From contig NZ_CP026167.1 of NCBI RefSeq assembly GCF_002902985.1, positions 2,418,001 to 2,482,000 on the forward strand: a stretch of DNA of 64,000 nucleotides. Reading direction: 5' to 3'. Below the pieces are notes generated by a model, which made no database searches, was not told where the DNA came from, and saw nothing but the letters and a program-made list of their open reading frames with translations. Made by a program: the position numbers and the translations under genes. Source of the DNA: Leclercia sp. LSNIH1 (GTDB taxonomy: Bacteria > Pseudomonadota > Gammaproteobacteria > Enterobacterales > Enterobacteriaceae). Below are positions 27,862 through 36,920 of this stretch, piece after piece. Position 1 is the first letter of the stretch. Each line of letters opens with the position of its first letter.

Positions 27862-29025
27862 TTAGCCTTTTATTTGGCTCGTTTTTAACCCGCCGTTGAA
27901 GCTGCCAAGAATGACCACCATTAAGGCAATTAAGCTCAGCAATGCGCCTACCCAGAGTGGTGAGACAAAGCCATAACCTTTGTCCAGGGCCATGCCGCCA
28001 AGCCAGGCGCCGAGGGCGTTACCAATATTAAACGCGGCAATGTTAGTGCCAGAGGCGACAGTTGGCGCATCGCTGGCATACTTCATCATGCGCAGTTGTA
28101 GTCCTGGCGCGGTGGCTAAGCCAACAGTTCCCATCATCAGTAACAGGATCACGGTCATAATCTGATTCTGGGCGGAGAGGGCGAATGCCGCCATCACCAC
28201 GGTGAGGAGTAACAGGATGGTACCGAGCGATTTGTTCAGTGATTTATCCGCCGCTTTGCCCCCGTAGTTATTCCCCACAAAAGTCCCTACGCCAAACAGC
28301 ACCAACAGCCAGGGTACCATCTGTGCGGTGAAACCAGAGACCTGCGTCAGGGTAAAGGCGATATAAGTAAACCCACCGATCACGCCACCGAAGGAGAGTA
28401 CGCTCAGGAGGGCGGATACCCACACCTGAGGTCGGTTGAAGACGGCGAATTCACGGCCAAGGTTAGTATCACGGTGAGCGGGCATAACCGGAATTAACGT
28501 CCTGATCCCCACTATCGTTATAAAGCCAATGATTGCCAGTGCCCAGAAGGTTGTACGCCAGCCCAGCTCGAGCCCGACGAAGGTGCCCAGCGGCACACCA
28601 ACAATGTTGGAGACGGTCAAACCGGCAAACATGAGCGAGATAGCCGCCCCTTTTTTATCCCCTGCAACCATATCAGAGGCCACCACCGCTCCGACGCTGA
28701 AGAATGCGCCGTGGCAAAGTGCCGCCACGATTCGACCCAACAGCAGCGTTTCATAACTGGTTGAAAGGGCAGAAATAAGGTTGCCGACAATAAATAAGCC
28801 GCTTAAAAGTAACAGGGTTAAGCGGCGCTCCATACGAATCATGACAGCGGTTAACAGAATGGCACCTATAGCTACACTGATCGCATAACCAGAAACTAAA
28901 TATCCCGCCACCTGTTCAGTGACATTAAATTCAGCGGCAATTTGCGGCAGCAAGCCTACAATACCAAACTCTGTCAGACCGATCCCAAACGCGCCAAGCG
29001 CCAGGGCAAAAAGTCCTGTAGGCAT
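27862..29025 (-). CDS. MFS efflux transporter (AraJ/YdhP type)
   Basis: This 387-aa inner-membrane drug/metabolite:proton antiporter has 12 predicted helices. The ATG at 29025 is chosen because AGGAGAAG lies just upstream and the family start is (P)TGLFALALGAFGIGLTEFG; the frame extends further upstream without support. Family motifs include the loop 2-3 region (MIRMERRLTLLL), CHGAFFSVGAVVASD and NIAAFNIGNALGAWLGG, which match the AraJ/YdhP/NepI group. It is divergent from a LysR gene 250 bp away, the usual arrangement of regulator and target. Its substrate is unknown; it may export the product of the neighbouring operon. Confidence 0.88.
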   Translation of the reverse strand: MPTGLFALALGAFGIGLTEFGIVGLLPQIAAEFNVTEQVAGYLVSGYAISVAIGAILLTAVMIRMERRLTLLLLSGLFIVGNLISALSTSYETLLLGRIVAALCHGAFFSVGAVVASDMVAGDKKGAAISLMFAGLTVSNIVGVPLGTFVGLELGWRTTFWALAIIGFITIVGIRTLIPVMPAHRDTNLGREFAVFNRPQVWVSALLSVLSFGGVIGGFTYIAFTLTQVSGFTAQMVPWLLVLFGVGTFVGNNYGGKAADKSLNKSLGTILLLLTVVMAAFALSAQNQIMTVILLLMMGTVGLATAPGLQLRMMKYASDAPTVASGTNIAAFNIGNALGAWLGGMALDKGYGFVSPLWVGALLSLIALMVVILGSFNGGLKTSQIKG

Positions 29026-29275
29026 TTTCTTCTCCTGATTGATAGGATTATTCGTATAACGAATAATATTTAAGTGATAAGTGGCATACGCATGCGGTGA
29101 AATAAATACAGCGTTCAGCTGTGCTTCAATTAATAGATTGCCGCACTCAGCATGCCTGCTGAAATAGGTGAAAATAATTGTGTCGCCTGTTCTCCTCAAT
29201 GGAGCTCATTCGGAATGAATATTATGAATTTGTCAGGTATAGTAGAAATTAATTATCACAATACCAGGTATTACA

Positions 29276-30187
29276 ATGGATAATCTTAAGAAGCTGGATT
29301 TGAATCTGCTGTTGACGCTGGATGCGTTGCTAACAGATCCCAACGTCACGCGCGCAGCCCGAAAGCTCAATCTTTCTCAGCCCACTGTCAGCGTGCAACT
29401 GGCGAAGCTGCGTAAAAGTCTCGACGATCCGCTCTTTTTACCTGGTCCACGCGGCATGCGTCCTACCGCGCGCGCGGAGCTTCTGCGCGCGCCGCTCGGC
29501 CAGGCGCTGGCATTACTGGATAAAGCCATCTCTTCCCCTGGCCCGTTTATTCCCGGCGAATCCCTGCATACCTGGCAGGTGATTGCGGCAGATTACTGCG
29601 AAAATACGGTGCTGCTGCCGGTGCTGAAAAATTTACGTCGTGAAGCCCCCGGCACCCGCCTGGCCGTGCTGGAAAACGCCAATTCACAAATTGCCCAGGT
29701 AGCAGGACAGGATAAGGTCGATCTTTTTTTCCATATCCGCGAAGAGTCACCCCAGGGACTGCGCTGTCGCATGTTATTTAGCGAACGCTACGTCCTGGTC
29801 TGCCGGGCAGGTCATCCCTGGCTGAAATCAACGCCAACGCTCAGGCAATTTCTGGAACTGGATTTTGTGATGATTTCACCGGACGGCGGCGGTTTTTGGG
29901 GAAATACGGACAGGGTGCTGTCGGAGATTGGGTTAAGCAGAAAAGTCGTGCTGTCGGTGCCGCATTTTATGTTTGCCGTCTTTACCATTGCTACGACCGA
30001 TCTGGTCGGTATGCTACCGTTGCGGCTGGTGAGGGATAACCCGCAGCTCCATTACTTCGCACCCCCCGTTGATATCCCAGGCTTTGAGATGAATATGCTC
30101 TGGCACGAACATTTGCATCGTGAGCCTGCACACAAGTGGCTGCGGGATCTGGTGGTGAGGTCTCTGGAAGAGGGCGAAAATGGATGA
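29276..30187 (+). CDS. LysR-type regulator divergent from the MFS gene
   Basis: This 303-aa LysR regulator has a helix-turn-helix at about residues 20-45 (LLTDPNVTRAARKLNLSQPT) and a C-terminal effector-binding domain of the NodD/NahR-like type (the KLDLNLLLTLDALL start is typical). It probably controls the divergent MFS gene; whether it also reaches the AT-kinase operon cannot be seen. The intergenic region contains T-N11-A-like AT-rich patches but no site I would single out. A REP element follows its stop. Confidence 0.88.
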   Translation: MDNLKKLDLNLLLTLDALLTDPNVTRAARKLNLSQPTVSVQLAKLRKSLDDPLFLPGPRGMRPTARAELLRAPLGQALALLDKAISSPGPFIPGESLHTWQVIAADYCENTVLLPVLKNLRREAPGTRLAVLENANSQIAQVAGQDKVDLFFHIREESPQGLRCRMLFSERYVLVCRAGHPWLKSTPTLRQFLELDFVMISPDGGGFWGNTDRVLSEIGLSRKVVLSVPHFMFAVFTIATTDLVGMLPLRLVRDNPQLHYFAPPVDIPGFEMNMLWHEHLHREPAHKWLRDLVVRSLEEGENG

Positions 30188-30195
30188 ACCGAACT

Positions 30196-30278
30196 CGCCG
30201 GGTGGCGGCTTCGTCTTACCCGGCCTACGAACAGCCCGGCCAACAAACGACCCGCGCAAGCGCCGTCCCGCCGGGCAA
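30196..30278. repeat. REP pair after the LysR gene
   Basis: A direct REP unit (CGCCGGGTGGCGGCT...TTACCCGGCCTACG) is followed by a diverged inverted one (CGCGCAAGCGCC...CCGCCGGGCAA). It marks the right edge of the dacC-deoR insertion. Confidence 0.8.
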
Positions 30279-30288
30279 TAAACCGCTT

Positions 30289-31047
30289 TCAGTACATCAA
30301 TTTAATCTGCTGCCCCTTCGCGTATGTCACCATATCCTCATCCGGACGGCAGTCGCTCACGATGGCATCAAAACAGGTCAGCTCGCCCATTCGGGCCGGG
30401 CGCACTTTGCCTATCTTGCTGTGATCCACCACCAGCACATGGTACTGAGCCATGCTCATCGCCCACTGTTTTACCGGCAGCTCATCCAGATTAAAGCAGG
30501 TCGCGCCCTGACGGACATGCACACCCGCCGCGGAGTAAAAGGCAATATCCGGGCACAGGTTATTAAGCGTGTCCTGCAGATTGAGCGGTTTGAAAATGGC
30601 ATTGCTGGCGTGGAACTCGCCGCCGCAGAGGATCACCCGGCACCCCGGTTTTTCCTGCAGGGCGAGGAACGTATTCAGGGAGTAGCAGACGCCGGTAAAG
30701 GGCAGGTCGTTATCAATGGCTTCGATGATCCAGGGGGTAGTGGTACCGCAATCGAAAAAGAGCGTTTGATGCGGCTGCACCAGCGAGGCGGCCAGACGTG
30801 CGGCTTTGCGCTTCTCTTCCACCAGGCGGGTCTTTTGATCGCTCAGCAGATAGTGGCTGGCGCTGCGGGGTTCGAGGACGATATAGCCGCCAAGCAGCAC
30901 TACGGGGCCGCTTTCACTGTTGAGATCCCGTCGAATGGTCATCTCAGAGACACCCAGCAGCGCGGCGGCTTCTTTCAGATGCAATTTATCGCTGCGCTTA
31001 AGCGCATTAATCAGTTGAGCCAGCCGTTCGTCACGTCGTGTTTCCAT
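30289..31047 (-). CDS. deoR: Deoxyribonucleoside regulator DeoR
   Basis: This 252-aa founding member of the DeoR family represses deoxynucleoside catabolism genes and is released by deoxyribose-5-phosphate. The N-terminal HTH is seen in RLAQLINALKRSDKLHLKEAAALLGVSEMTIRRDL, and the sugar-phosphate-binding SIS-like domain includes FFDCGTTTPW. The length equals E. coli DeoR. Confidence 0.95.
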   Translation of the reverse strand: METRRDERLAQLINALKRSDKLHLKEAAALLGVSEMTIRRDLNSESGPVVLLGGYIVLEPRSASHYLLSDQKTRLVEEKRKAARLAASLVQPHQTLFFDCGTTTPWIIEAIDNDLPFTGVCYSLNTFLALQEKPGCRVILCGGEFHASNAIFKPLNLQDTLNNLCPDIAFYSAAGVHVRQGATCFNLDELPVKQWAMSMAQYHVLVVDHSKIGKVRPARMGELTCFDAIVSDCRPDEDMVTYAKGQQIKLMY

Positions 31048-31070
31048 AGGTCCTCGGAGCCAAAAATGAA

Positions 31071-31088
31071 CCCCCGTTACGCCGGGGG
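31071..31088 (-). terminator. Hairpin after ybjG
   Basis: CCCCCG and CGGGGG pair around TTACGC. On the minus strand the stem is followed by TTCATTTTTGG, a moderate terminator for ybjG just before the deoR start. Confidence 0.6.
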
Positions 31089-31114
31089 CTCAAGTTTAAC
31101 TCGCTAAACCCGAC

Positions 31115-31723
31115 TTAGTCACGTATCCAGCCTTTACGGATAGGCAGGGCAAAGCAGAAGCGGTGAAGCTGCGAAAGACGTTGATAGATAACGTCACCGC
31201 ACAGATTCCAGAGGATCTGCGCGCTCAGGCAGCCCAGCAAGCCGACCATCAGCCCGCCCAGCATATCCATCGGCCAGTGCACGCCAAGATAGACGCGGGA
31301 CCAGGCGACAGCGCAGGCTACCATCATTAAGACGATGCCCGACCAGACGCGGTGCCAGAACAGAAACGCCAGCGCAAAGGTGAAAATGACGGTGCCGTGA
31401 TCGCTCGGGAAGGAGTCGTCTGCGGCGTGAGGCAGGAAGTTATAGCCGACACGATCGGCAAACGGGCGGTCATGAGGGAAAAGATGCCCCAGCAGCCACG
31501 ACGCTGCCAGGCTAATCACCAGCGCCATGGCAATTTTAATCACCAGCTGGCGCTGGGCACCCACCTGTTTGCGCGGTCCCCACAGCCAGAGGATCGCAAT
31601 CAGCGCCGGCACGATGCTGATCAGGTCTTTCGCCACAAAGGTGGCGAGATTAATGCTCCACTCCGCTGAAGCAGGTGTGGCATTAATCAGATGAAACAGT
31701 CCGTAGTTGAGATCTTCTAACAT
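31115..31723 (-). CDS. ybjG: Undecaprenyl-diphosphatase YbjG
   Basis: This inner-membrane PAP2 phosphatase converts undecaprenyl diphosphate to undecaprenyl phosphate, recycling the lipid carrier for peptidoglycan and O-antigen. The ATG at 31723 (SD GAGG) gives MLEDLNYGLF and 202 aa, close to E. coli YbjG (198); longer starts would reach into the upstream gene. PAP2 motifs are present: HDRPFADRV, SFPSDHGT, SRVYLGVHWPMD. It follows another PAP2 gene by 7 bp and probably shares its PmrA-controlled promoter. Confidence 0.93.
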   Translation of the reverse strand: MLEDLNYGLFHLINATPASAEWSINLATFVAKDLISIVPALIAILWLWGPRKQVGAQRQLVIKIAMALVISLAASWLLGHLFPHDRPFADRVGYNFLPHAADDSFPSDHGTVIFTFALAFLFWHRVWSGIVLMMVACAVAWSRVYLGVHWPMDMLGGLMVGLLGCLSAQILWNLCGDVIYQRLSQLHRFCFALPIRKGWIRD

Positions 31724-31730
31724 ATCCTCG

Positions 31731-32459
31731 TTACTCTTTTGCAAACCAGGCGGACACCAGGCCATAGGCCACCACCTGAGAAAACCACACCCACCAGCCT
31801 GCCCACAGGTTATGGGAGAAGAAATGTGCACCGCGCATCACCTGGCCATAGCCCATCCCCAGCCCGAGCACGATACCCGCGGCGACCATTCCCCAGGCCA
31901 GGCGCGGACGTTCACGCCAGAAGGCGAAGAACAGCCCCATCACCATAAAGCCGCTTGAGGCGTGCCCGCCCGGAAAACAGCGCCCGGGGCCACTGCCGGC
32001 AGGGGCGGCGTCAAACAGGGGATAGGACAGCGCTTTGCCGCCGTACTCCACCAGGTCCCAGGGGCAGCTGTGATGGCTGGTGGCTTTCAGTATGCCCACC
32101 ACCGCCGTGCCAAGCCCCATCAGCAACGCCCCGGTCACCCACTGAGCGTTGCGTCGCCAGATACCGTACAGCAGCATCCCGGCGGCCAGAGTGATGGTCA
32201 GGTATTTCGCCAGTCGATGATTGAGCAGATCGAGCAGCGCATTCTGCTGCAGCGGAAAGTGTTGGCTCGCCGCATCAAACCAGTAGCCGGTCAGCACTCT
32301 GTCGAGGGTTTCATCCCGCGAAAGCCAGGTAAAAACCGCGGCCAGCACCAGCAGCACAATTAACTGGTTAACATAAAAACGTACCGGCAAAGGGTAAAGG
32401 GGTTTTGTCTTAGAACTCTTTAACTTAGACAATTCTGAAGCGGAGGAAATCTGTGTCAT
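31731..32459 (-). CDS. PAP2-family membrane phosphatase (COG3907-like)
   Basis: This integral membrane phosphatase of about 242 aa has the atypical PAP2 motifs KATSHHSCPWDL, RCFPGGHASSGF and GAHFFSHNLWAG. The ATG at 32459 is chosen because an upstream ATG (32492) would fall inside the likely -10 element (TATGCT) of a promoter governed by a PmrA-like box. Its substrate may be a lipid-linked diphosphate or lipid A phosphate; sequence does not decide. It is co-directional with ybjG, 7 bp apart, so two PAP2 enzymes are made together. It is not found at this place in K-12. Confidence 0.85.
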   Translation of the reverse strand: MTQISSASELSKLKSSKTKPLYPLPVRFYVNQLIVLLVLAAVFTWLSRDETLDRVLTGYWFDAASQHFPLQQNALLDLLNHRLAKYLTITLAAGMLLYGIWRRNAQWVTGALLMGLGTAVVGILKATSHHSCPWDLVEYGGKALSYPLFDAAPAGSGPGRCFPGGHASSGFMVMGLFFAFWRERPRLAWGMVAAGIVLGLGMGYGQVMRGAHFFSHNLWAGWWVWFSQVVAYGLVSAWFAKE

Positions 32460-32503
32460 AATTAAGGTCAATGACTGGAAAAGCCTAAGCATACGGATGC
32501 CAA

Positions 32504-32520
32504 CTTAAGGAAACCTTAAA
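32504..32520 (-). promoter_or_regulatory. PmrA-like box upstream of the PAP2-ybjG pair
   Basis: On the minus strand, TTTAAG-GTTTC-CTTAAG matches the PmrA consensus YTTAAK-N5-YTTAAK in both half-sites. A TATGCT -10-like hexamer follows ten bases downstream. In E. coli and Salmonella ybjG is known to respond to PmrA, which supports the reading. Confidence 0.7.
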
Positions 32521-32626
32521 CGACGGCGATTTGTGCGTTATTTCTGAACTGCTGCGTGAATCTGCTATCGCTGGCGCGGCCATTTCATTACACTCTGCGC
32601 GATTTTTTATCGGATATTGAGACCCC

Positions 32627-33862
32627 ATGTTAAACCGTTCTTCTTCTGGCACTCGCCTGGGGCGTCAGGCGTTGTTGTTCCCCCTGTGCCTGGTGCTTTA
32701 CGAATTCTCCACCTATATCGGTAACGATATGATCCAGCCCGGCATGCTCGCCGTAGTGGCGCAGTACAACGCCGGGATCGAGTGGGTGCCCACCTCCATG
32801 ACCGCTTACCTGGCGGGGGGGATGTTTTTACAGTGGCTGCTCGGCCCGCTGTCGGACCGTATTGGCCGTCGTCCGGTGATGCTCACTGGGGTGGCGTGGT
32901 TTATCGTCACCTGTCTGGCGACCCTGCTGGCGCAAACCATCGAGCAGTTTATGGTGCTGCGTTTTTTACAGGGGGTCAGCCTGTGCTTTATCGGCGCGGT
33001 CGGGTACGCCGCCATCCAGGAGTCGTTTGAGGAGGCGGTGTGCATCAAAATCACCGCCCTGATGGCTAACGTGGCGCTGATTGCGCCGCTGCTGGGCCCG
33101 CTGGTAGGGGCGGCGTGGGTGCACGTCGCGCCATGGGAGGGGATGTTTGTGCTGTTTGCCGTGTTGGCCGCCATCTCGTTTTATGGTCTGCACCGGGCGA
33201 TGCCCGAAACGGCTACCCGCATCGGCGAAAAGCTCTCACTGCAGGAGCTGGGGCGCGACTATAAAGAGGTGCTGAAAAACGGTCGCTTTGTGGCCGGGGC
33301 GCTGGCGATTGGCTTTGTCTGTCTGCCGCTGCTGGCGTGGATCGCCCAGTCGCCGGTGATCATCATCAGCGGCGAAAACCTCAGCAGCTACGAATATGGC
33401 CTGCTGCAGGTGCCGATTTTTGGTGCGCTGATTGTGGGTAATATCGTGCTGGCCCGTTTGACCTCGCGCCGTACCGTGCGCTCGCTGATTATTATGGGCG
33501 GCTGGCCGATCGTGATTGGGTTGGTGGTGGCCGCGGTGGCGACGGTCGTCTCATCGCACGCTTACCTGTGGATGACCGCGGGTCTCAGCATCTACGCGTT
33601 TGGTATTGGGCTGGCAAACGCCGGGCTGGTGCGCCTGACGCTGTTTGCCAGCGAGGTGAGCAAAGGGACGGTGTCGGCGGCGATGGGCATGTTACAGATG
33701 CTGATCTTTACCGTGGGCATTGAGGTGAGCAAACACGCCTTCAGCAGCGGCGGCAACGGGCTGTTCAGCCTGTTTAATCTGGTAAACGGCCTGCTGTGGC
33801 TGGCGCTGATGTTTGTCTTCCTGAAAGACAAGCGGGTGGGCAGTTCGTTACAACCGGATTAA
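32627..33862 (+). CDS. mdfA: Multidrug efflux MFS antiporter MdfA
   Basis: This 411-aa, 12-helix proton/drug antiporter exports chloramphenicol, quinolones, quaternary ammonium compounds and, in exchange for protons, Na+/K+ under alkaline conditions. The helix-1 acidic residues that bind cation and proton are present in [12 protein letters not shown] (corresponding to Glu26 and Asp34). The loop 2-3 motif [13 protein letters not shown] and motif C region GPLVGAAW are intact. It lies divergent to the PAP2-ybjG pair. Confidence 0.96.
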   Translation: MLNRSSSGTRLGRQALLFPLCLVLYEFSTYIGNDMIQPGMLAVVAQYNAGIEWVPTSMTAYLAGGMFLQWLLGPLSDRIGRRPVMLTGVAWFIVTCLATLLAQTIEQFMVLRFLQGVSLCFIGAVGYAAIQESFEEAVCIKITALMANVALIAPLLGPLVGAAWVHVAPWEGMFVLFAVLAAISFYGLHRAMPETATRIGEKLSLQELGRDYKEVLKNGRFVAGALAIGFVCLPLLAWIAQSPVIIISGENLSSYEYGLLQVPIFGALIVGNIVLARLTSRRTVRSLIIMGGWPIVIGLVVAAVATVVSSHAYLWMTAGLSIYAFGIGLANAGLVRLTLFASEVSKGTVSAAMGMLQMLIFTVGIEVSKHAFSSGGNGLFSLFNLVNGLLWLALMFVFLKDKRVGSSLQPD

Positions 33863-33883
33863 GCGGGCATGGTGCCCGCATTT

Positions 33884-34055
33884 TGCCGGGTGGCGGCTTA
33901 GCCTTACCCGGCCTACAAGACCTGCGAACCCGTAGACCTGCGCAAGCGAAGCGCCGCCGGGCATAGGCACTGTGCTCGCATTTTTGCCGGGTGGCGCTGC
34001 GCTTACCCGGCCTACAAAATCGTAGGCCCGTGCAAGCAACGCGCCGCCGGGCATG
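33884..34055. repeat. BIME: four REP units between mdfA and ybjI
   Basis: Two direct units (GCCGGGTGGCGGCT...CCCGGCCTACA; GCCGGGTGGCGCTGCGC...CCCGGCCTACA) alternate with two inverted ones (GTAGACCTGCGCAAGC...GCCGCCGGGCA; GTAGGCCCGTGC...GCCGCCGGGCA). They lie at the convergent mdfA/ybjI junction. E. coli ybjH, expected here, is absent. Confidence 0.9.
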
Positions 34056-34058
34056 GCC

Positions 34059-34871
34059 TTAGCTGAACGGCGCCTCGCGGTTCAGGACGCGGTCGATAAT
34101 CTCCAGCACCCCTTCTTCATTATTGTGCGGCGCCTCATAGCGGGCGATCGCTTTGATGTGATCCCGGGCGTTGGCCATGGCAAAACTAAACCCGGCCTGG
34201 CTCAGCATCTCCACGTCGTTACCGCTGTCGCCAAAGGCGACCACTTCGCTGTCATCAATGCCCCACAGTTCCTGAAGCAGACGCAGGCCGTTGGCCTTGT
34301 GGATCCCCGGCAGGATAAGGTCGATATTGCCGTAGCCGGTGGTCACCGGCACCATAATATCGCTCAGTTTGTCGTGGATCATCTCCTGGATGCGCGGGAT
34401 CGCCTCATCCGGCAGATTCAGCCCGAATTTAAAGAAGATATCGTTAAAGTTGTCGAAGTTATCCACCTTTTCCAGGCGGTGATAATATTTCGCGGCAACG
34501 TCGTGGAACGCTTCGCCATAGTGCTTGAGGGTATAGGCGCTGCCTTTCCCGCAGGCGATCACTTCCACTTCCGGGATGGAACAGAGAAACTCTGCGACGG
34601 TGGCGAACTGCGCCTGGGTCAGCTCGCCGTTATAAACATCTTCTCCGGCATTTACCACCCAGCCGCCGTTTTCAGCGACGAAGGCGATCTCATCGGCTAT
34701 CTCCGGGAAAAAGGAGATCAGCTGGTAGTACTGGTTACCGCTGGCGACCACAAACCGTATGCCACGCTCCTTCATTTGCGCATACTGGCGCAGAAAGCGC
34801 GCGCGATTGTACTCCTTCGCATCGTTCAGGAAGGTGCCATCCATATCAACCGCAATCATCTTAACGCTCAT
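34059..34871 (-). CDS. ybjI: HAD-family phosphatase YbjI
   Basis: This 270-aa Cof-type HAD phosphatase corresponds to the E. coli enzyme that can dephosphorylate 5-amino-6-(5-phosphoribitylamino)uracil in riboflavin synthesis and FMN. The nucleophile motif DMDGTFL is at residues 9-15, a C2B cap domain lies in the middle, and GDSGNDVEML near the C-terminus binds magnesium. Its ATG overlaps the stop of ybjJ (shared base 34871), so the two are coupled. Confidence 0.95.
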   Translation of the reverse strand: MSVKMIAVDMDGTFLNDAKEYNRARFLRQYAQMKERGIRFVVASGNQYYQLISFFPEIADEIAFVAENGGWVVNAGEDVYNGELTQAQFATVAEFLCSIPEVEVIACGKGSAYTLKHYGEAFHDVAAKYYHRLEKVDNFDNFNDIFFKFGLNLPDEAIPRIQEMIHDKLSDIMVPVTTGYGNIDLILPGIHKANGLRLLQELWGIDDSEVVAFGDSGNDVEMLSQAGFSFAMANARDHIKAIARYEAPHNNEEGVLEIIDRVLNREAPFS

Positions 34872-36079
34872 TATCCATTCTCCATGACAGATTCACTCTG
34901 CGACGCCGGTTTAGCGACTGCCCGGGCGACCAGGGCGGCAATGATCACTAAGCCCAGTACCACCATCATGGCGCTGCGTAAGCCATAATGCTCCCCGAGG
35001 AAGCCCAGCAGCGGCGGGCCCACCAGGAAGGCGAGATAGCCGGTGGTGGCGACCACGCTGACGCGCCCTGGCGCATCCGGGCCGGTATCGCTGGCTGCCG
35101 AGATGGTGAGCGGGAAGCCGAGCGAAGCGCCAAGTCCCCACAGGATCACCGACACGCCGGCCACCCAGTCGACATCAACAAAAATAATCAATGCAATACC
35201 CAGCCCGCCCAGCAGGGCGCTGGCGCGGACCACCGTCACGCGGCTGTAGCGGTCGATAAACCAGCCGCCGGTAAAGCGACCGACGGTCATACCGAGCGTA
35301 AACCCGGCGTAAATCAGCGAGCCGGAGGTGGGGCTGAATCCGTGGCCGTCCACCATCAGCAGCGGCAGCCAGTCGTTTGCAGAACCTTCGGCAAAGGCCA
35401 TCGCCAGCACCACCACGCCAATCAGCATCAGCTGCATATCGCGATAAAACGGCACGCCTTTCTCACCCTTTTTGCTCTCACCGGCCTGGTTCTTGCCGTT
35501 GCCATCCGGGATGGCGGTGATCCCCAGCAGAACCGGGGCGATACAGACCAGCGCCGCCAGCAAAGTATGGGTCGTGGCGGCGATACCGGAGGCGGTCAGA
35601 GCCATGCCGATACCGGCGCCTGCCAGGGTACCGAGGCTGTAAAAGCCGTGCATCATCGGCAGTACGGTTTTGTTCATCTCCTGCTCGATAGTGGCGCCTT
35701 CGACGTTGATCGCCACCTCTGCCGCGCCAAAACTGCCGCCAAAGACGGTCAGCCCGAGGGCAAACGCCAGCGGGGAGGCAAACCATAGCGCAGCGCTGAG
35801 CATCATCATACCGAGAATCGCGCAGCACATGGTGGTGCGGATCACGGTCCGCGTGCCGAAGCGCTTAACCAGCCAGGCGGAGCAGAGAATGCCGCTCATC
35901 GAGCCTATCGACAGGCCAAATAGCACGATGCCCATTTCCGCCGTCGAGACCGACAAAATGTCGCGAATGGCGGGGGTACGTGTGGCCCAGGAGGCCATCA
36001 ACAGGCCGGGGATAAAGAAGAACATAAACAGCGCCCACAGGCGGCGTTGCAGCTTTTTGCGCGATGAGATGTCGGTCAT
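34871..36079 (-). CDS. ybjJ: MFS transporter YbjJ
   Basis: This 402-aa major facilitator protein with about 12 hydrophobic helices has the same length as E. coli YbjJ; its substrate is unknown. The helix 2-3 loop and [21 protein letters not shown] with [16 protein letters not shown] are family features (FucP/YbjJ-like). It forms an overlapping pair with ybjI and is divergent from rcdA, so it is probably a target of RcdA. Confidence 0.93.
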   Translation of the reverse strand: MTDISSRKKLQRRLWALFMFFFIPGLLMASWATRTPAIRDILSVSTAEMGIVLFGLSIGSMSGILCSAWLVKRFGTRTVIRTTMCCAILGMMMLSAALWFASPLAFALGLTVFGGSFGAAEVAINVEGATIEQEMNKTVLPMMHGFYSLGTLAGAGIGMALTASGIAATTHTLLAALVCIAPVLLGITAIPDGNGKNQAGESKKGEKGVPFYRDMQLMLIGVVVLAMAFAEGSANDWLPLLMVDGHGFSPTSGSLIYAGFTLGMTVGRFTGGWFIDRYSRVTVVRASALLGGLGIALIIFVDVDWVAGVSVILWGLGASLGFPLTISAASDTGPDAPGRVSVVATTGYLAFLVGPPLLGFLGEHYGLRSAMMVVLGLVIIAALVARAVAKPASQSESVMENG

Positions 36080-36127
36080 GATTTCTGTACCAGAGGGACA
36101 ACACAGGAGACAACACTAGCAAGTTTG

Positions 36128-36141
36128 TGTACATTTGTACA
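36128..36141. promoter_or_regulatory. Candidate RcdA operator between ybjJ and rcdA
   Basis: TGTACA-TT-TGTACA is a short palindromic pair in the 81-bp divergent region, 20 bp before the rcdA start. A TetR-family regulator encoded next to its own symmetrical site usually binds it. This is inference. Confidence 0.5.
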
Positions 36142-36160
36142 TAAATTCGCTGAGGTAAAA

Positions 36161-36709
36161 ATGAACAGACGACCCAACGATCCGCAACGGCGGGAACGGA
36201 TATTGCAGGCCACCCTGGACACCATCGCCGAACACGGCCTGAACGCCGTCACCCACCGCAAAATCGCCAGCTGCGCCGGGGTGCCGCTGGGGTCGATGAC
36301 CTACTATTTTTCCGGGATGGACGCGCTGCTTGAGGAAGCCTTCACCTGGTTTACGCAGCAGATGTCGGTGCAATACCGCGAGTTTTTTGCCGGGGTGACG
36401 GGGCCGGAGATGGCCTGCGAGTCGATTACCACCCTGATTCACAGCTCCCAGGTCACCACGCCGCACAATATGGCGCTGATGTACCAGCTTTATGCCTTTA
36501 TGAACCGCAGCCCGTCGTTAAAAACCGTGATGCAGGACTGGATGAAAACCAGCCAGACGACGCTGGAGCAGTGGTTTGATCCGGTCACCGCCCGCGCGCT
36601 GGATGCGTTTATCGAAGGGATGACGCTGCATTTTGTTACCGACCGGCAGCCGCTTTCACGAGAAGAGTTAAGGGCGATGGTAGGGCGGATTGCGGGGGAG
36701 GGGGGATAA
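36161..36709 (+). CDS. rcdA: TetR-family regulator RcdA (YbjK)
   Basis: This 182-aa TetR-type regulator corresponds to E. coli RcdA, which activates csgD and influences biofilm and acid stress genes. The ATG at 36161 after GAGGT gives [16 protein letters not shown]; upstream in-frame starts lack an SD. The HTH is [20 protein letters not shown] at about residues 35-55. It is divergent from ybjJ. Confidence 0.92.
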   Translation: MNRRPNDPQRRERILQATLDTIAEHGLNAVTHRKIASCAGVPLGSMTYYFSGMDALLEEAFTWFTQQMSVQYREFFAGVTGPEMACESITTLIHSSQVTTPHNMALMYQLYAFMNRSPSLKTVMQDWMKTSQTTLEQWFDPVTARALDAFIEGMTLHFVTDRQPLSREELRAMVGRIAGEGG

Positions 36710-36843
36710 GCGTCAGGCCAGCAACAGCCTTTGCCGCAAACGCAGATAGTGATTTTACTTTTATGCAACATTGTGCCAGAAAGAGTGTTTAAATTTTATG
36801 CATGAATCGATGGCATCATATCAGGCTAAACGGGCATAATAGA

Positions 36844-36859
36844 TTTTACCCGGGTAAAA
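36844..36859. promoter_or_regulatory. Perfect 16-bp palindrome, distal operator of the DUF2239 gene
   Basis: TTTTACCCGGGTAAAA is a perfect palindrome. A near-identical copy lies 51 bp downstream (centre to centre, about five helical turns), so both can be bound on the same face of DNA. Confidence 0.7.
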
Positions 36860-36894
36860 TTGGCACCATTCTCATTGTCAGCCTACGCTTATAT

Positions 36895-36910
36895 TTTTAC
36901 CCGGATAAAA
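36895..36910. promoter_or_regulatory. Second palindrome copy, proximal operator of the DUF2239 gene
   Basis: TTTTACCCGGATAAAA differs from the distal copy at one base. It ends 10 bp before the DUF2239 ATG and touches the weak SD (AAGG), so a bound repressor would block transcription or initiation. Confidence 0.7.
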
Positions 36911-36920
36911 AGGCAAGCGC

